NCBI GenBank assembly: GCA_022511055.1
Contig: JAFLSH010000167.1
Location: forward strand, 1-6,811
From: Prevotella sp.
GTDB lineage: Bacteria > Bacteroidota > Bacteroidia > Bacteroidales > Bacteroidaceae
Length of the DNA: 6,811 nt
Direction: 5' to 3'
A program made the translations under genes and the position numbers. The notes under the pieces are model-generated. The model was not told where the DNA came from. It searched no databases and saw nothing but the letters and a program-made list of their open reading frames with translations. This document shows positions 1 through 6,769 of the stretch, piece after piece. Numbering within the stretch: position 1 is the stretch's first letter; each line of letters begins with the position of its first letter.

Positions 1-119
1 TTCTGGCTTACATTGAGTGTAGTGAGCTGGTTGTTATAGCACCGCAACTCCGTTAATGCAGCGTTCTGTGTTATATCCAGAGTCGTCAGCTGATTGTCAT
101 AGCACCATAGAATATTCAG
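1..119 (-). repeat. Start of a 21-residue leucine-rich-repeat array in the protease
   Basis: From residue 926 the protein shows 21-residue repeats with the pattern aLxxLxCYxNQLTTLdxxqN. One full copy and most of a second are visible before the edge (DNQLTTLDITQNA, then NNQLTTLNVSQ). The preceding segment (870-925, with NFPDKNFRDYL, GKDGKLTETEING and ISSLKGIENF) resembles the N-terminal cap common before such LRRs in Bacteroidota surface proteins. Residues 889-900 look like a degenerate EF-hand loop (E at 1, D at 5, G at 6, L at 8, E at 12). LRRs of this kind usually bind proteins or surfaces. The total number of repeats cannot be seen. Confidence 0.8.
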
Positions 120-2894
120 TGCCACAAAATTCTCTATGCCTTTCAGACTGCTGATGCTCTTGCCTGAAACGTCAATCTTGGTGATTCCATTTATTTCCGT
201 TTCTGTCAACTTGCCGTCCTTGCCATATTCCTGTGCCAACAGGTAGTCGCGGAAATTCTTGTCAGGGAAGTTCGCTTCGTTGATTTCAGCCACAACTACC
301 TCATAGCTCCCGGCAATCGTAGTGCGGTCGGCATTGATAATCTCGCCTGTACTGGTGTCAAGAAGCAACGTTACGATTTTCACATTCCCTGCATCCTTTA
401 TATTATTGGGCAGTGTGAGGGTGTAGCTGCACTTGTAGGTTTCTCCTTCCGTGATAGTTCTTGGCAACTGGTTAGCAATACCATCATAGTCATAGATAGT
501 GCGAGCCACGTCATTGTATATGGTCTCCACAGAAGTTCCTTGATGTACCCACCAGTTCATGAGGTCATTAGGGTTATCGGCTGCACTCGGATTTGATAAG
601 TAGTTTGCCTGCTGATACGGTCCTACGTTATCCTCTACCACAACGTATGCAATGCGGTACTCCGTACTGCCGTTGTTACTAAATCCAAAAGTGGTTTCTG
701 TGTTAATTTCAACCTGGTTACCTGCTGTAAATTCTGCGCCAGCCTTAATCATTGCTATGCCTTTGTCTTTCATACCGTTAAGATTAAACGGTTGGGGATA
801 ATACCAATAGCTGCGATTAATGTGCGAAGTAGGATATTCGTTTACCATTGAAAGGAACGGATTGTAGCTTTCTGTTGGAGTCATCTCGTCTTCTCCATGT
901 ATGGCAATGGCAATGAAATTATCGGGATATTGCTCTTTCATAGATTCAATAGCGGCTATTCCGTAAGGGCAATATCCGCACCATGTGCCCGTGGCCTCTT
1001 CCATTACAATCTTGCGCGGGAAATAGGTCGGTTCCTTAAATTCGCCCGATATCGTTGTGCGGTCGGCATTGATAATCTCACCTGTATTGGTGTCAATGAG
1101 TAACGTTACTATCTGTACGTTCTTTACGTTTTGTATGTTGTCAGGCAGGGTGAGGGTGTATTTCGATGGGTATGCCTCTCCCTCCGTGACTGCCATCGGC
1201 AACAGACCGGCAACACCATCATAGTTGTAGATGGCACGTGCCACGTGGTTAAAGGTTGTTTCCACCGAAGGCCCTTGATGCACCCACCAGTTCATATAGT
1301 CATTAGGGTTATCGGCCGCACTGGGCTTTGACATATAGTTTGCCTGATTGTATGGCCCCACATTATCCTCGACTACAATGTATGCAATGCGGTATTCCGT
1401 GCTATTGTCAGTGAATCCGAAGGTTGTTTCAGTACTCACCTCCACCTGGTTGTCGGTTGTGAATGCTGCATTGGCCTTAATCATGGCCACTCCCAGGTCT
1501 TTTATTCCATCAAGGTTGAAAGGATTGGGATAATACCAATAGCTGCGGTTGATACGTGAGGTTGGGAATCCATCAACCATTGAGAGGAATGGCCAATAGC
1601 TTTCTGGCGAAGGCATATCGTCGTCATCGTGTATGGCAATGGCGATAAAATTGTCAGGATACTGCTTGTTCATATACTCAATGGCAGCCATGCCATACGG
1701 ACAATATCCGCACCATGTGCCGGTGGCTTCTTCCATCACAATTTTGCGTGGAAAATAGGTTACGGCCGGAGCTGTGGGGGGCGTGTAGTCGCCAGCCTCT
1801 TCCGGTGGGCATGCGTTGATAATCATTTCCTGAGAATAGTTGAATCCGTCAGCCATGTCTGGATTCAATGCATCAATGGCGAAATAGCCATCACAATAGC
1901 CATCCCAGCCCCAGTTGATGTGGTACAGACCGTTGAGATAGCCGTCTACGATAAAGGCATGTCCTCCGTCTGTGGGCGACTGTCCGAAGTACATAACGGG
2001 GTGTCCTTGTTTCAGTTCGTCGTACAGCATCTGTGTCCACTGGTCATCACTATATTGATTGCGGCCAACGAAACTCCCCTCCTTGTTGTAGCCAAAAACA
2101 TCGGTGAGTGCCTGCAATGCCATGTAGTTATACGCCCCTGAGCCCCAGGGACCGTAATCCATCTGTACGGCCTGACCACAGTATAGCATCAGCTGTGCCT
2201 TGCCGTTGTTGTCCAAATTGTTCCAGTCGAACTGCATGGGCGGCAGCTCCGGCATCTGGAAGCCGTGCGAACTGGTCGTGTATCCCGGAACGGCCGCCGT
2301 CTCAGCCTGTGGCCAGCGATAGTAGTTGGTAATCTGTGCCAGGGCAGTTGCTACACAGCCAGTGAGACATCTGCCGTCTTCGTGCATCGGGCAGAGGCTA
2401 TTGTACGGCTCGTATTGCCCCCATTGCGTGTTGACAAATGGCATGATGTTTGCCTTGGCTTCACCAATCTTGGCGATGTCGCGTCTGGCGGCAGCCGTAT
2501 TACTGGAACTGAGCCGTGCAATCGTTTCGTCATAGCAGCTGAGCAGCCACTGCATGTTGCAGGGCATCCTCTTGGTGTCAATAGCTCCGCGGTCTGCATA
2601 TCCGAGTATGTCAGTTGTGCGGTCGTCTGCCGACACAATGACAAAACCGCCGTTGGACTCAACATTGAACACATAGAGGTTTTTGAACGATTGTGTTGGC
2701 TGGTTGCTTTGAGCTTTCAGCCGACCTGAGCTTTGGCTCTGGTTTGAACGCCGGCTCTGGTTAGTGCCATGCGCGGAGTGTCTGCTCTGCATGAATCGCT
2801 GCGCCTTCTCGTAAGCCTCCTGTTTTGATATTTGCCTTGCAAAAATCGAGGTAACAGTAAGCAAACAGAAAAGTAAGATAGTTGTTCTTCTCAT
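1..2894 (-). CDS. Secreted C10 (streptopain-type) cysteine protease fused to two Omp28/thioredoxin-like domains and leucine-rich repeats; 3' end beyond window
   Basis: The frame from ATG at 2894 stays open for 964 codons to the left edge, so the C-terminus is missing. Residues 1-19 form a signal peptide (RR, hydrophobic core, SIFA). Residues 20-36 (ISKQEAYEKAQRFM) and about 70-140, with NLYVFNV and GGFVIVSADDRTTDILGYAD, match the C10 prodomain (inhibitor I69 type), with a Ser/Gln/Arg-rich insert at 37-69. The catalytic domain spans about 150-350: nucleophile C180 in TGCVATALAQ, H312 in GGHAFIVDGY, then HINWGWDGY at 325-333. Residues 379-617 and 623-862 are two homologous thioredoxin-like units (CGYC at 395-398 and 639-642). 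Residues 870-925 form a cap, followed by 21-residue LRRs. Known C10 enzymes (SpeB, interpain A, PrtT) are secreted zymogens that cut host proteins. It is the last gene seen in the operon, 13 bases after its neighbour. The call is firm; substrate and sorting route are unknown because the C-terminus is not visible. Confidence 0.93.
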   Translation of the reverse strand, partial: MRRTTILLFCLLTVTSIFARQISKQEAYEKAQRFMQSRHSAHGTNQSRRSNQSQSSGRLKAQSNQPTQSFKNLYVFNVESNGGFVIVSADDRTTDILGYADRGAIDTKRMPCNMQWLLSCYDETIARLSSSNTAAARRDIAKIGEAKANIMPFVNTQWGQYEPYNSLCPMHEDGRCLTGCVATALAQITNYYRWPQAETAAVPGYTTSSHGFQMPELPPMQFDWNNLDNNGKAQLMLYCGQAVQMDYGPWGSGAYNYMALQALTDVFGYNKEGSFVGRNQYSDDQWTQMLYDELKQGHPVMYFGQSPTDGGHAFIVDGYLNGLYHINWGWDGYCDGYFAIDALNPDMADGFNYSQEMIINACPPEEAGDYTPPTAPAVTYFPRKIVMEEATGTWCGYCPYGMAAIEYMNKQYPDNFIAIAIHDDDDMPSPESYWPFLSMVDGFPTSRINRSYWYYPNPFNLDGIKDLGVAMIKANAAFTTDNQVEVSTETTFGFTDNSTEYRIAYIVVEDNVGPYNQANYMSKPSAADNPNDYMNWWVHQGPSVETTFNHVARAIYNYDGVAGLLPMAVTEGEAYPSKYTLTLPDNIQNVKNVQIVTLLIDTNTGEIINADRTTISGEFKEPTYFPRKIVMEEATGTWCGYCPYGIAAIESMKEQYPDNFIAIAIHGEDEMTPTESYNPFLSMVNEYPTSHINRSYWYYPQPFNLNGMKDKGIAMIKAGAEFTAGNQVEINTETTFGFSNNGSTEYRIAYVVVEDNVGPYQQANYLSNPSAADNPNDLMNWWVHQGTSVETIYNDVARTIYDYDGIANQLPRTITEGETYKCSYTLTLPNNIKDAGNVKIVTLLLDTSTGEIINADRTTIAGSYEVVVAEINEANFPDKNFRDYLLAQEYGKDGKLTETEINGITKIDVSGKSISSLKGIENFVALNILWCYDNQLTTLDITQNAALTELRCYNNQLTTLNVSQ
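309..1760 (-). repeat. Tandem in-frame duplication of an Omp28/thioredoxin-like domain inside the protease gene
   Basis: Two units lie head to tail: residues 379-617 (bases 1760-1044) and 623-862 (bases 1028-309), with a short linker (EFKEP). Both begin TYFPRKIVMEEATGTWCGYC, and both contain NFIAIAIH, INRSYWYYP, TTFGF, STEYRIAY, VVEDNVGPY, NWWVHQG and GEIINADRTTI. Matching codons are 732 bp apart in the N-terminal half and 735 bp apart near the end, because the second unit has one extra residue near STEYR. The DNA has drifted but keeps identical blocks, for example 23 bp at 322-344 and 1057-1079. Each unit looks like a thioredoxin fold of about 120 residues followed by a beta-rich half, as in the Omp28 family. 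Confidence 0.9.
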
Positions 2895-2907
2895 AGCTTA
2901 ACTTTAT

Positions 2908-3537
2908 TTATTTTTTGATTATTATTTTTCGAATTGTTCCATCATTGTAGCGCACAATATTAATGCCATGCTGTGGCTTGCAGATGCGCTGTCCGGCTGC
3001 ATTATACCGTGCTGTCTCAATGATATTCCCATTGCTTGGCTTACTGTTGACAGAGGCAGGGTCAGCATATTCGAGAGTAACATGAATGCTTGTGTCGCCA
3101 GAAGCGCTTTTCGCTGTCATTGTAAACATGACTTTTCCGTATGCTGTTTCACTCTTTGGACTCCATTCTGTTTGTCTGAGTGTTGTGTCTGTGCTGCCGG
3201 CCTCTATGGTTACAGGGCCTTTGGTAAGTACACCGATTTTATTGAATGGCACACAGTTGCCGAATGCACAGCAAAAGAATGAGCCGTTGTCGGTGTCAAT
3301 ATGGGTAACATCGAAACTTACGGTGCAGTCAACAGGCGTATTTCCCGCATTTTTCAAGTCTATCTCCATGGGAATCTGAAGCATTCCATATTGCAGAAGC
3401 TCTGCATTGGGTGTTGTAAACCTGACTTCACTGCCATCGGGGATAACATTCCCTTCATGGTCAATGAATTGTACTTGGGCATGAGTGTATATCATGCCGG
3501 CAAACACCAAAAGAATAGTAATTGCAAATTTCTTCAT
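2908..3537 (-). CDS. Small secreted cysteine-containing protein with Prevotella-type C-terminal tail, function unknown
   Basis: This 209-residue protein has a clear signal peptide (MKKFAITILLVFAGMIYTHA, cleavage before Q21). The mature part is beta-rich, with an Ig-like look. C71, C89, C90 and C95 fall in its middle, the last three in the short motif FFCCAFGNC, which suggests disulfides or metal binding. The last 35 or so residues (ARYNAAGQRICKPQHG, then GINIVRYNDGTIRK and a basic end) resemble the short C-terminal sorting or anchoring tail of many exported Prevotella proteins, related in pattern to type IX secretion type A domains. Only three bases (CAT) separate its start from the Omp28 lipoprotein stop, and the protease starts 13 bases after its own stop, so co-expression is very likely. 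It could be a partner or an inhibitor of the protease, but it shows no clear likeness to the C10 prodomain. I do not recognise a named family for residues 21-170. Confidence 0.85.
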   Translation of the reverse strand: MKKFAITILLVFAGMIYTHAQVQFIDHEGNVIPDGSEVRFTTPNAELLQYGMLQIPMEIDLKNAGNTPVDCTVSFDVTHIDTDNGSFFCCAFGNCVPFNKIGVLTKGPVTIEAGSTDTTLRQTEWSPKSETAYGKVMFTMTAKSASGDTSIHVTLEYADPASVNSKPSNGNIIETARYNAAGQRICKPQHGINIVRYNDGTIRKIIIKK

Positions 3538-3540
3538 ATG

Positions 3541-4344
3541 TTATGTTTTTTTATTGATAATCTTTTGCTTTGTTACTTGCAACACTCCTTCCTGATTGTA
3601 CACAAATGCCACAACGTGCATATTGGCAATCTGCCATTTGCTGTCAATGGTTGTTGCGAATGTTGCTTCCACCTGTGATTCCGAGAGTGCGATTTCTGTT
3701 CCCCACAAACCATTCACCGATTTTCTGTACACGTTATGGTGTATGTATTCTAGGTTTGGGCTGCCGTCAGGCATTAGCTGCAATGCCTTTACGCCGTCCT
3801 CTGTGAGCCATAGCTGCAGTTTGCAGTTCAGTTTCTGGGTCGACAGTATGCTGGTTTTTACTTGTAACGTATTGTTTGTATTGTCAAAAGTCGTGTTAAG
3901 GTTTATGCTGACTGGTGTCTGTTTTTGCAGTTCGTTGTGTATGGCCGCTGCCCATGCCGTGTAGTTCGTAACTCCACTACGGCGATTAACCACGCCGGCA
4001 GGTTGTGAATCTATGTTCCATTTGTCGTAATATTCACGCGCTTCTTCGGTGCTAAGTGCTGTGACAGCAGAAGTGGAAGTGTATATACCGAAATATCCAC
4101 CATGAATGGCTACGGCTATCACGTTGTCTTCTCCATATTGACTTTGTAGTTTCTCGATTTCCTCGGTAGCCGTCGGGCAGTTTACGCAGCGTTGCCCCGT
4201 AAAGTCCTCTATCAGCACACTGCGGTTTACCTCTGCCGGTTGCACGTAAATCAAGCGGTCTTCTTCTTTTATTGTGTCGCACGCCCATAATGTATAGGCA
4301 AGCAACCCGGTGAATGTCATATTCAGAAAGCGAATCAGTTTCAT
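3541..4344 (-). CDS. Omp28-type thioredoxin-like outer-membrane lipoprotein
   Basis: This 267-residue protein begins with a short basic and hydrophobic signal ending in a lipobox-like LWAC, so C22 is the probable lipidated residue. The mature start CDTIKEED contains K-E-E, like the K(D/E)2 export signal described for surface lipoproteins of Bacteroidota; surface location is therefore possible but not proven. Residues 41-150 form a thioredoxin-like domain: RSVLIEDFTGQRCVNCP with C53 and C56, then NVIAVAIHGG and an IDSQPAGVVNRR segment at the cis-Pro position. Residues 150-267 are beta-rich (VSINLNTTFDN, NMHVVAFVYN), matching the two-part layout of Omp28. The same two-part unit is duplicated inside the protease of this operon. 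Stop and start of the upstream gene are three bases apart (TAA GCC ATG). The redox partner is unknown. Confidence 0.88.
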   Translation of the reverse strand: MKLIRFLNMTFTGLLAYTLWACDTIKEEDRLIYVQPAEVNRSVLIEDFTGQRCVNCPTATEEIEKLQSQYGEDNVIAVAIHGGYFGIYTSTSAVTALSTEEAREYYDKWNIDSQPAGVVNRRSGVTNYTAWAAAIHNELQKQTPVSINLNTTFDNTNNTLQVKTSILSTQKLNCKLQLWLTEDGVKALQLMPDGSPNLEYIHHNVYRKSVNGLWGTEIALSESQVEATFATTIDSKWQIANMHVVAFVYNQEGVLQVTKQKIINKKT

Positions 4345-4347
4345 GGC

Positions 4348-6003
4348 TTAAAAATTGTAGTTATATGACGCCGTGACTCCCTTGCTTGCAGGAACCATGC
4401 GGCACACTCCGCCTGAGCAGTTGAAGCCGGCACGTGTGCGGCCATAACCGAGTTGTATTCTGTGCGCTCCCTTGTTGAAAGTTGCGAATCCTGAATAATA
4501 GTGTGTTTTTGTTTCTCCACAGTTGTATTCATCGGATATCGTAAACATCCAATATGGCAACACCGAAAGTTCCAGTAGGCCAAACATCCAGTCGCCGTCA
4601 TCCTCTTTGGTGGTGAGATATTGTGCCTCGCCTCTCAATGTCATTTTATTGTTAAACTTATATTTTCCTTCTGCTATGAAGATGTTGGAGTGAATCGTGC
4701 CTCCCTCACCTTCCACAATCGTTTTGTTGTAAAACTGATTCATATACATCAGATTGAGCTTGAACGAGCTTGACAGTTTTTTCTCCAATTGCACGTTGAG
4801 GTCTTGGTAATATATTGCATCGCCCCATTTCCAGAACGCCGAACTGTAACCGTCAGAGCCCATTCCTGAGTTGCTTTTCACACTCTTGTCTATTGAATGT
4901 ATGTGGGAGAAGTTCAGTTTCACGTTGGTGCCGTATTTTCCGCCAAGCAATGTACGTTTCTTGAAGTTGTAGCCTATTTCCGCTTGGTAGGCCCATTCGC
5001 CATCAGGTTGTGTGGCGTAAGGGTAGAGTGCTGCTAATGCATAGGTGTGGTCAGTGGTGAATGCTGGCAGGTGATTGATGAATGATGAAGTGCCATTCAT
5101 GCTTCTGCTGCTACGAAACGACATGTTGTCGCTGCGCTTTGCCTGTAACAGCAGGCTCATGCCTTTCTTTGAATAGGAAGTAGATAGCATAGCTACGTGT
5201 CCGTTGCGGTAGATATAGCCATTGTCAAATGACGGGTCTTGAGACTTCTGGGCATATTCGGCAAGTACATTCCAGCCGCCATGTTGTAACTGGGCACGTA
5301 TGTCAAAGGCGTTCACATAGTTTGGCAGATTTAGCTTGTGGGTTGCATCTACGAAAATGTCCTCATCATCTTCGTGCTTATTAACGAAAGATGCTCCTAA
5401 TGTCAAATAGGTGCCATTGTTTTGCAATGGCTTTAGCCATTGGTCAAGGCTCACCTCTATGTCACCGCCCGATACCAATGCATCGTTATATTCCCAATAG
5501 CGGCGCTGGAAGCCTGTGAGCGCCTTTATCGTAACTCCCGCAAAAGGCTTTATCACAAATCGTGCGCCAAGCAGCGAGTTGTCAATTCCCAAACTGCGCT
5601 CCTCGTATGTGCGCAATATGAATCCAGACCCAAACTGCTCATAAAAATTTCCTATTGTTACCTCAAGGTCTTTCCTGTGCAACTTTGCATAGGATGTAGC
5701 TACCCCCCAACCCTTAAAATCCTTTTCAAAGCCAGGTAATGGGTGACTTAGATACTCTATACGTATGCCGGCATCCACGTATTTACTCATTGCGCCCACT
5801 TCTGCGTATGTGTTCGTTAGCCCCCATTCCTTGTATTTCTCTGTTCCAATCTTTTCGTCTTCTTGTGGTATGAGAATATCGCTTTGTATGCTTCCTGATA
5901 CAACGATGCCGTTATTCCCATTATCTTGGGCATTTATGCATAGATGCGCTGACAGAATGCACAAAAGTGCGAATACTCTTCGTTCCATTGACCTTGGGCT
6001 CAT
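4348..6003 (-). CDS. DUF6029-type outer-membrane beta-barrel protein
   Basis: The protein has 551 residues. A signal peptide ends near NA-Q (cleavage before Q26). Met6 (base 5988) is an alternative start giving a more standard signal (MERRVFALLC...); the upstream start is kept because GGAA lies directly before it and it sits only four bases after the thioredoxin gene stop. The mature protein is rich in alternating aromatic and polar beta strands and ends in SYNYNF with a terminal Phe, as outer-membrane barrels do. Residues 118-142 (GNFYEQFGSGFILRTYEERS, then LGIDN) are a stretch I associate with DUF6029 proteins of Bacteroidales; the length fits too. Near the C-terminus C495, C529 and C534 (NCGET and NCSGGVC) are positioned for disulfide chemistry, which is notable beside two thioredoxin-fold genes. 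No TonB plug or box is seen. What it transports or anchors is unknown; a redox-linked or secretion role is inference only. Confidence 0.85.
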   Translation of the reverse strand: MSPRSMERRVFALLCILSAHLCINAQDNGNNGIVVSGSIQSDILIPQEDEKIGTEKYKEWGLTNTYAEVGAMSKYVDAGIRIEYLSHPLPGFEKDFKGWGVATSYAKLHRKDLEVTIGNFYEQFGSGFILRTYEERSLGIDNSLLGARFVIKPFAGVTIKALTGFQRRYWEYNDALVSGGDIEVSLDQWLKPLQNNGTYLTLGASFVNKHEDDEDIFVDATHKLNLPNYVNAFDIRAQLQHGGWNVLAEYAQKSQDPSFDNGYIYRNGHVAMLSTSYSKKGMSLLLQAKRSDNMSFRSSRSMNGTSSFINHLPAFTTDHTYALAALYPYATQPDGEWAYQAEIGYNFKKRTLLGGKYGTNVKLNFSHIHSIDKSVKSNSGMGSDGYSSAFWKWGDAIYYQDLNVQLEKKLSSSFKLNLMYMNQFYNKTIVEGEGGTIHSNIFIAEGKYKFNNKMTLRGEAQYLTTKEDDGDWMFGLLELSVLPYWMFTISDEYNCGETKTHYYSGFATFNKGAHRIQLGYGRTRAGFNCSGGVCRMVPASKGVTASYNYNF

Positions 6004-6007
6004 TTCC

Positions 6008-6496
6008 TTATTTGCTGATGATTTCTCTTACTTTCTCTATGAGTTCCTGTTCTGCTCCTTCGGTATAGCCGTTATGTCTGTACACAATATTTCCCTTGCC
6101 GTCTACAATCAGCGTATAGGGTATTGTCTGTATGCCAAGTGCGCGCTTAAAGTCGCTGTTAGGGTCAAGCAGTACCTCATATTCCCAGCCGTTACCATCC
6201 ACAAAGGGTTTTACCTTGTTAATGTTTTGTGCCTGGTCTATCGACACTGCAAAAAGTTTCACTCCTGTTTCCTCTTGCCACTCTTCATAGACCTCTTGTA
6301 TCGCTTTTAACTCGCGGTTACATGGCTTACACCATGTGGCAAAGAAGTCAATGATGAACGGCTTCCCTCCGTTAGACAGTGTGTCTGTTTTCACAATTTT
6401 TCCATCTATAGTCTTTAGCGTTATAGCGGGAAGTTGTGCCGAAATGGTTGTGCAGGCTAAGCCCATCATTAAACTCAAGACAAATAATTTTTTCAT
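6008..6496 (-). CDS. TlpA/ResA-like periplasmic thiol-disulfide oxidoreductase
   Basis: This 162-residue protein has a signal sequence and one thioredoxin domain. Residues 47-60 (FIIDFFATWCKPCN) carry the redox pair C56/C59. FAVSID at 82-87 and TIPYTLIVDGKG with the cis-proline P126 complete the fold. The CKPC pair and the KPFIIDFFATWC context are typical of TlpA-like reductases that act on protein disulfides outside the cytoplasm. The export signal is ambiguous: cleavage after SA-Q (before Q21) is the better reading, but GLAC at 12-15 could act as a weak lipobox. MKK at 6496 is chosen because an upstream ATG at 6504 hits a stop after three codons. It is the first gene of the operon, with a promoter about 55 bases upstream, and its stop is four bases (GGAA) before the barrel gene. 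It probably supplies or removes disulfides in the co-encoded proteins; the direction is not visible. Confidence 0.93.
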   Translation of the reverse strand: MKKLFVLSLMMGLACTTISAQLPAITLKTIDGKIVKTDTLSNGGKPFIIDFFATWCKPCNRELKAIQEVYEEWQEETGVKLFAVSIDQAQNINKVKPFVDGNGWEYEVLLDPNSDFKRALGIQTIPYTLIVDGKGNIVYRHNGYTEGAEQELIEKVREIISK

Positions 6497-6549
6497 ACCG
6501 CCATGTGATTACAAAGTTGTTACATTTTATTCGCAACAAAAAGTTGGTG

Positions 6550-6579
6550 CAAAGATACAAAAAAATAAGAAAGAACAAA
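6550..6579 (-). promoter_or_regulatory. Bacteroidota-type promoter for the five-gene operon
   Basis: Read on the minus strand, TATCTTTGC at 6557-6549 is a full match to the -7 consensus TAnnTTTGY. TTTG at 6579-6576 fits the -33 element, with an 18-base T-rich spacer. Transcription would start near 6543, leaving a leader of about 45 bases before the first ATG at 6496. The leader has only a small CAAC-TTTTT-GTTG hairpin and no recognisable riboswitch. I saw no comparable motif just before the later genes, so this is probably the main promoter. Confidence 0.75.
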
Positions 6580-6611
6580 AATGTTTCCAATGATTTTTTC
6601 AAAAAGAATTC

Positions 6612-6629
6612 GTTATTCATGTTATTCAT
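6612..6629. repeat. Perfect 9-bp tandem duplication
   Basis: GTTATTCAT occurs twice back to back, about 33 bases upstream of the -33 element. It could be replication slippage, a target-site-like duplication or a paired regulator site; the sequence alone does not decide. Confidence 0.6.
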
Positions 6630-6769
6630 GCTCTGTGCGGTAGGAGGCAAGGAATTGGCTAATTCTGTCGTAGTTTGCGATTGCGCAGCCTGCTCAATGC
6701 CACGGGCGACACTGGCGGGAGTTCTCGATTGGGGATTAAGGCGGGGTTATAAGGCACTCAATAGCTTTC

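Noticed and set aside
1629..2141. 170-codon open frame on the plus strand
   Set aside because: It lies fully opposite the C10 catalytic domain and first CxxC unit, whose motifs are unambiguous. The plus-strand translation shows no domain and no credible start context.
2265..2729. 154-codon open frame on the plus strand, plus smaller overlapping ones on both strands
   Set aside because: They lie over the prodomain and N-terminal catalytic region of the protease in other frames; composition and lack of motifs mark them as shadows.
5765..6310. 181-codon plus-strand frame across the junction of the thioredoxin and barrel genes
   Set aside because: It runs opposite two strongly supported genes, including most of the thioredoxin domain, and has no recognisable domain.
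6497..6545. Possible riboswitch or attenuator in the operon leader
   Set aside because: The leader is only about 45 bases and has just a 4-bp CAAC/GTTG stem, too little for a known riboswitch or terminator.
6372..6650. 92-codon minus-strand frame overlapping the start of the TlpA-like gene
   Set aside because: It reads through the promoter and into the thioredoxin gene in another frame. Its hydrophobic middle is simply the translation of the T-rich promoter spacer.
6690..6760. Possible tRNA gene, suggested by a GTTCTCGATT stretch
   Set aside because: No T-loop consensus, acceptor stem or anticodon arm could be paired around it.
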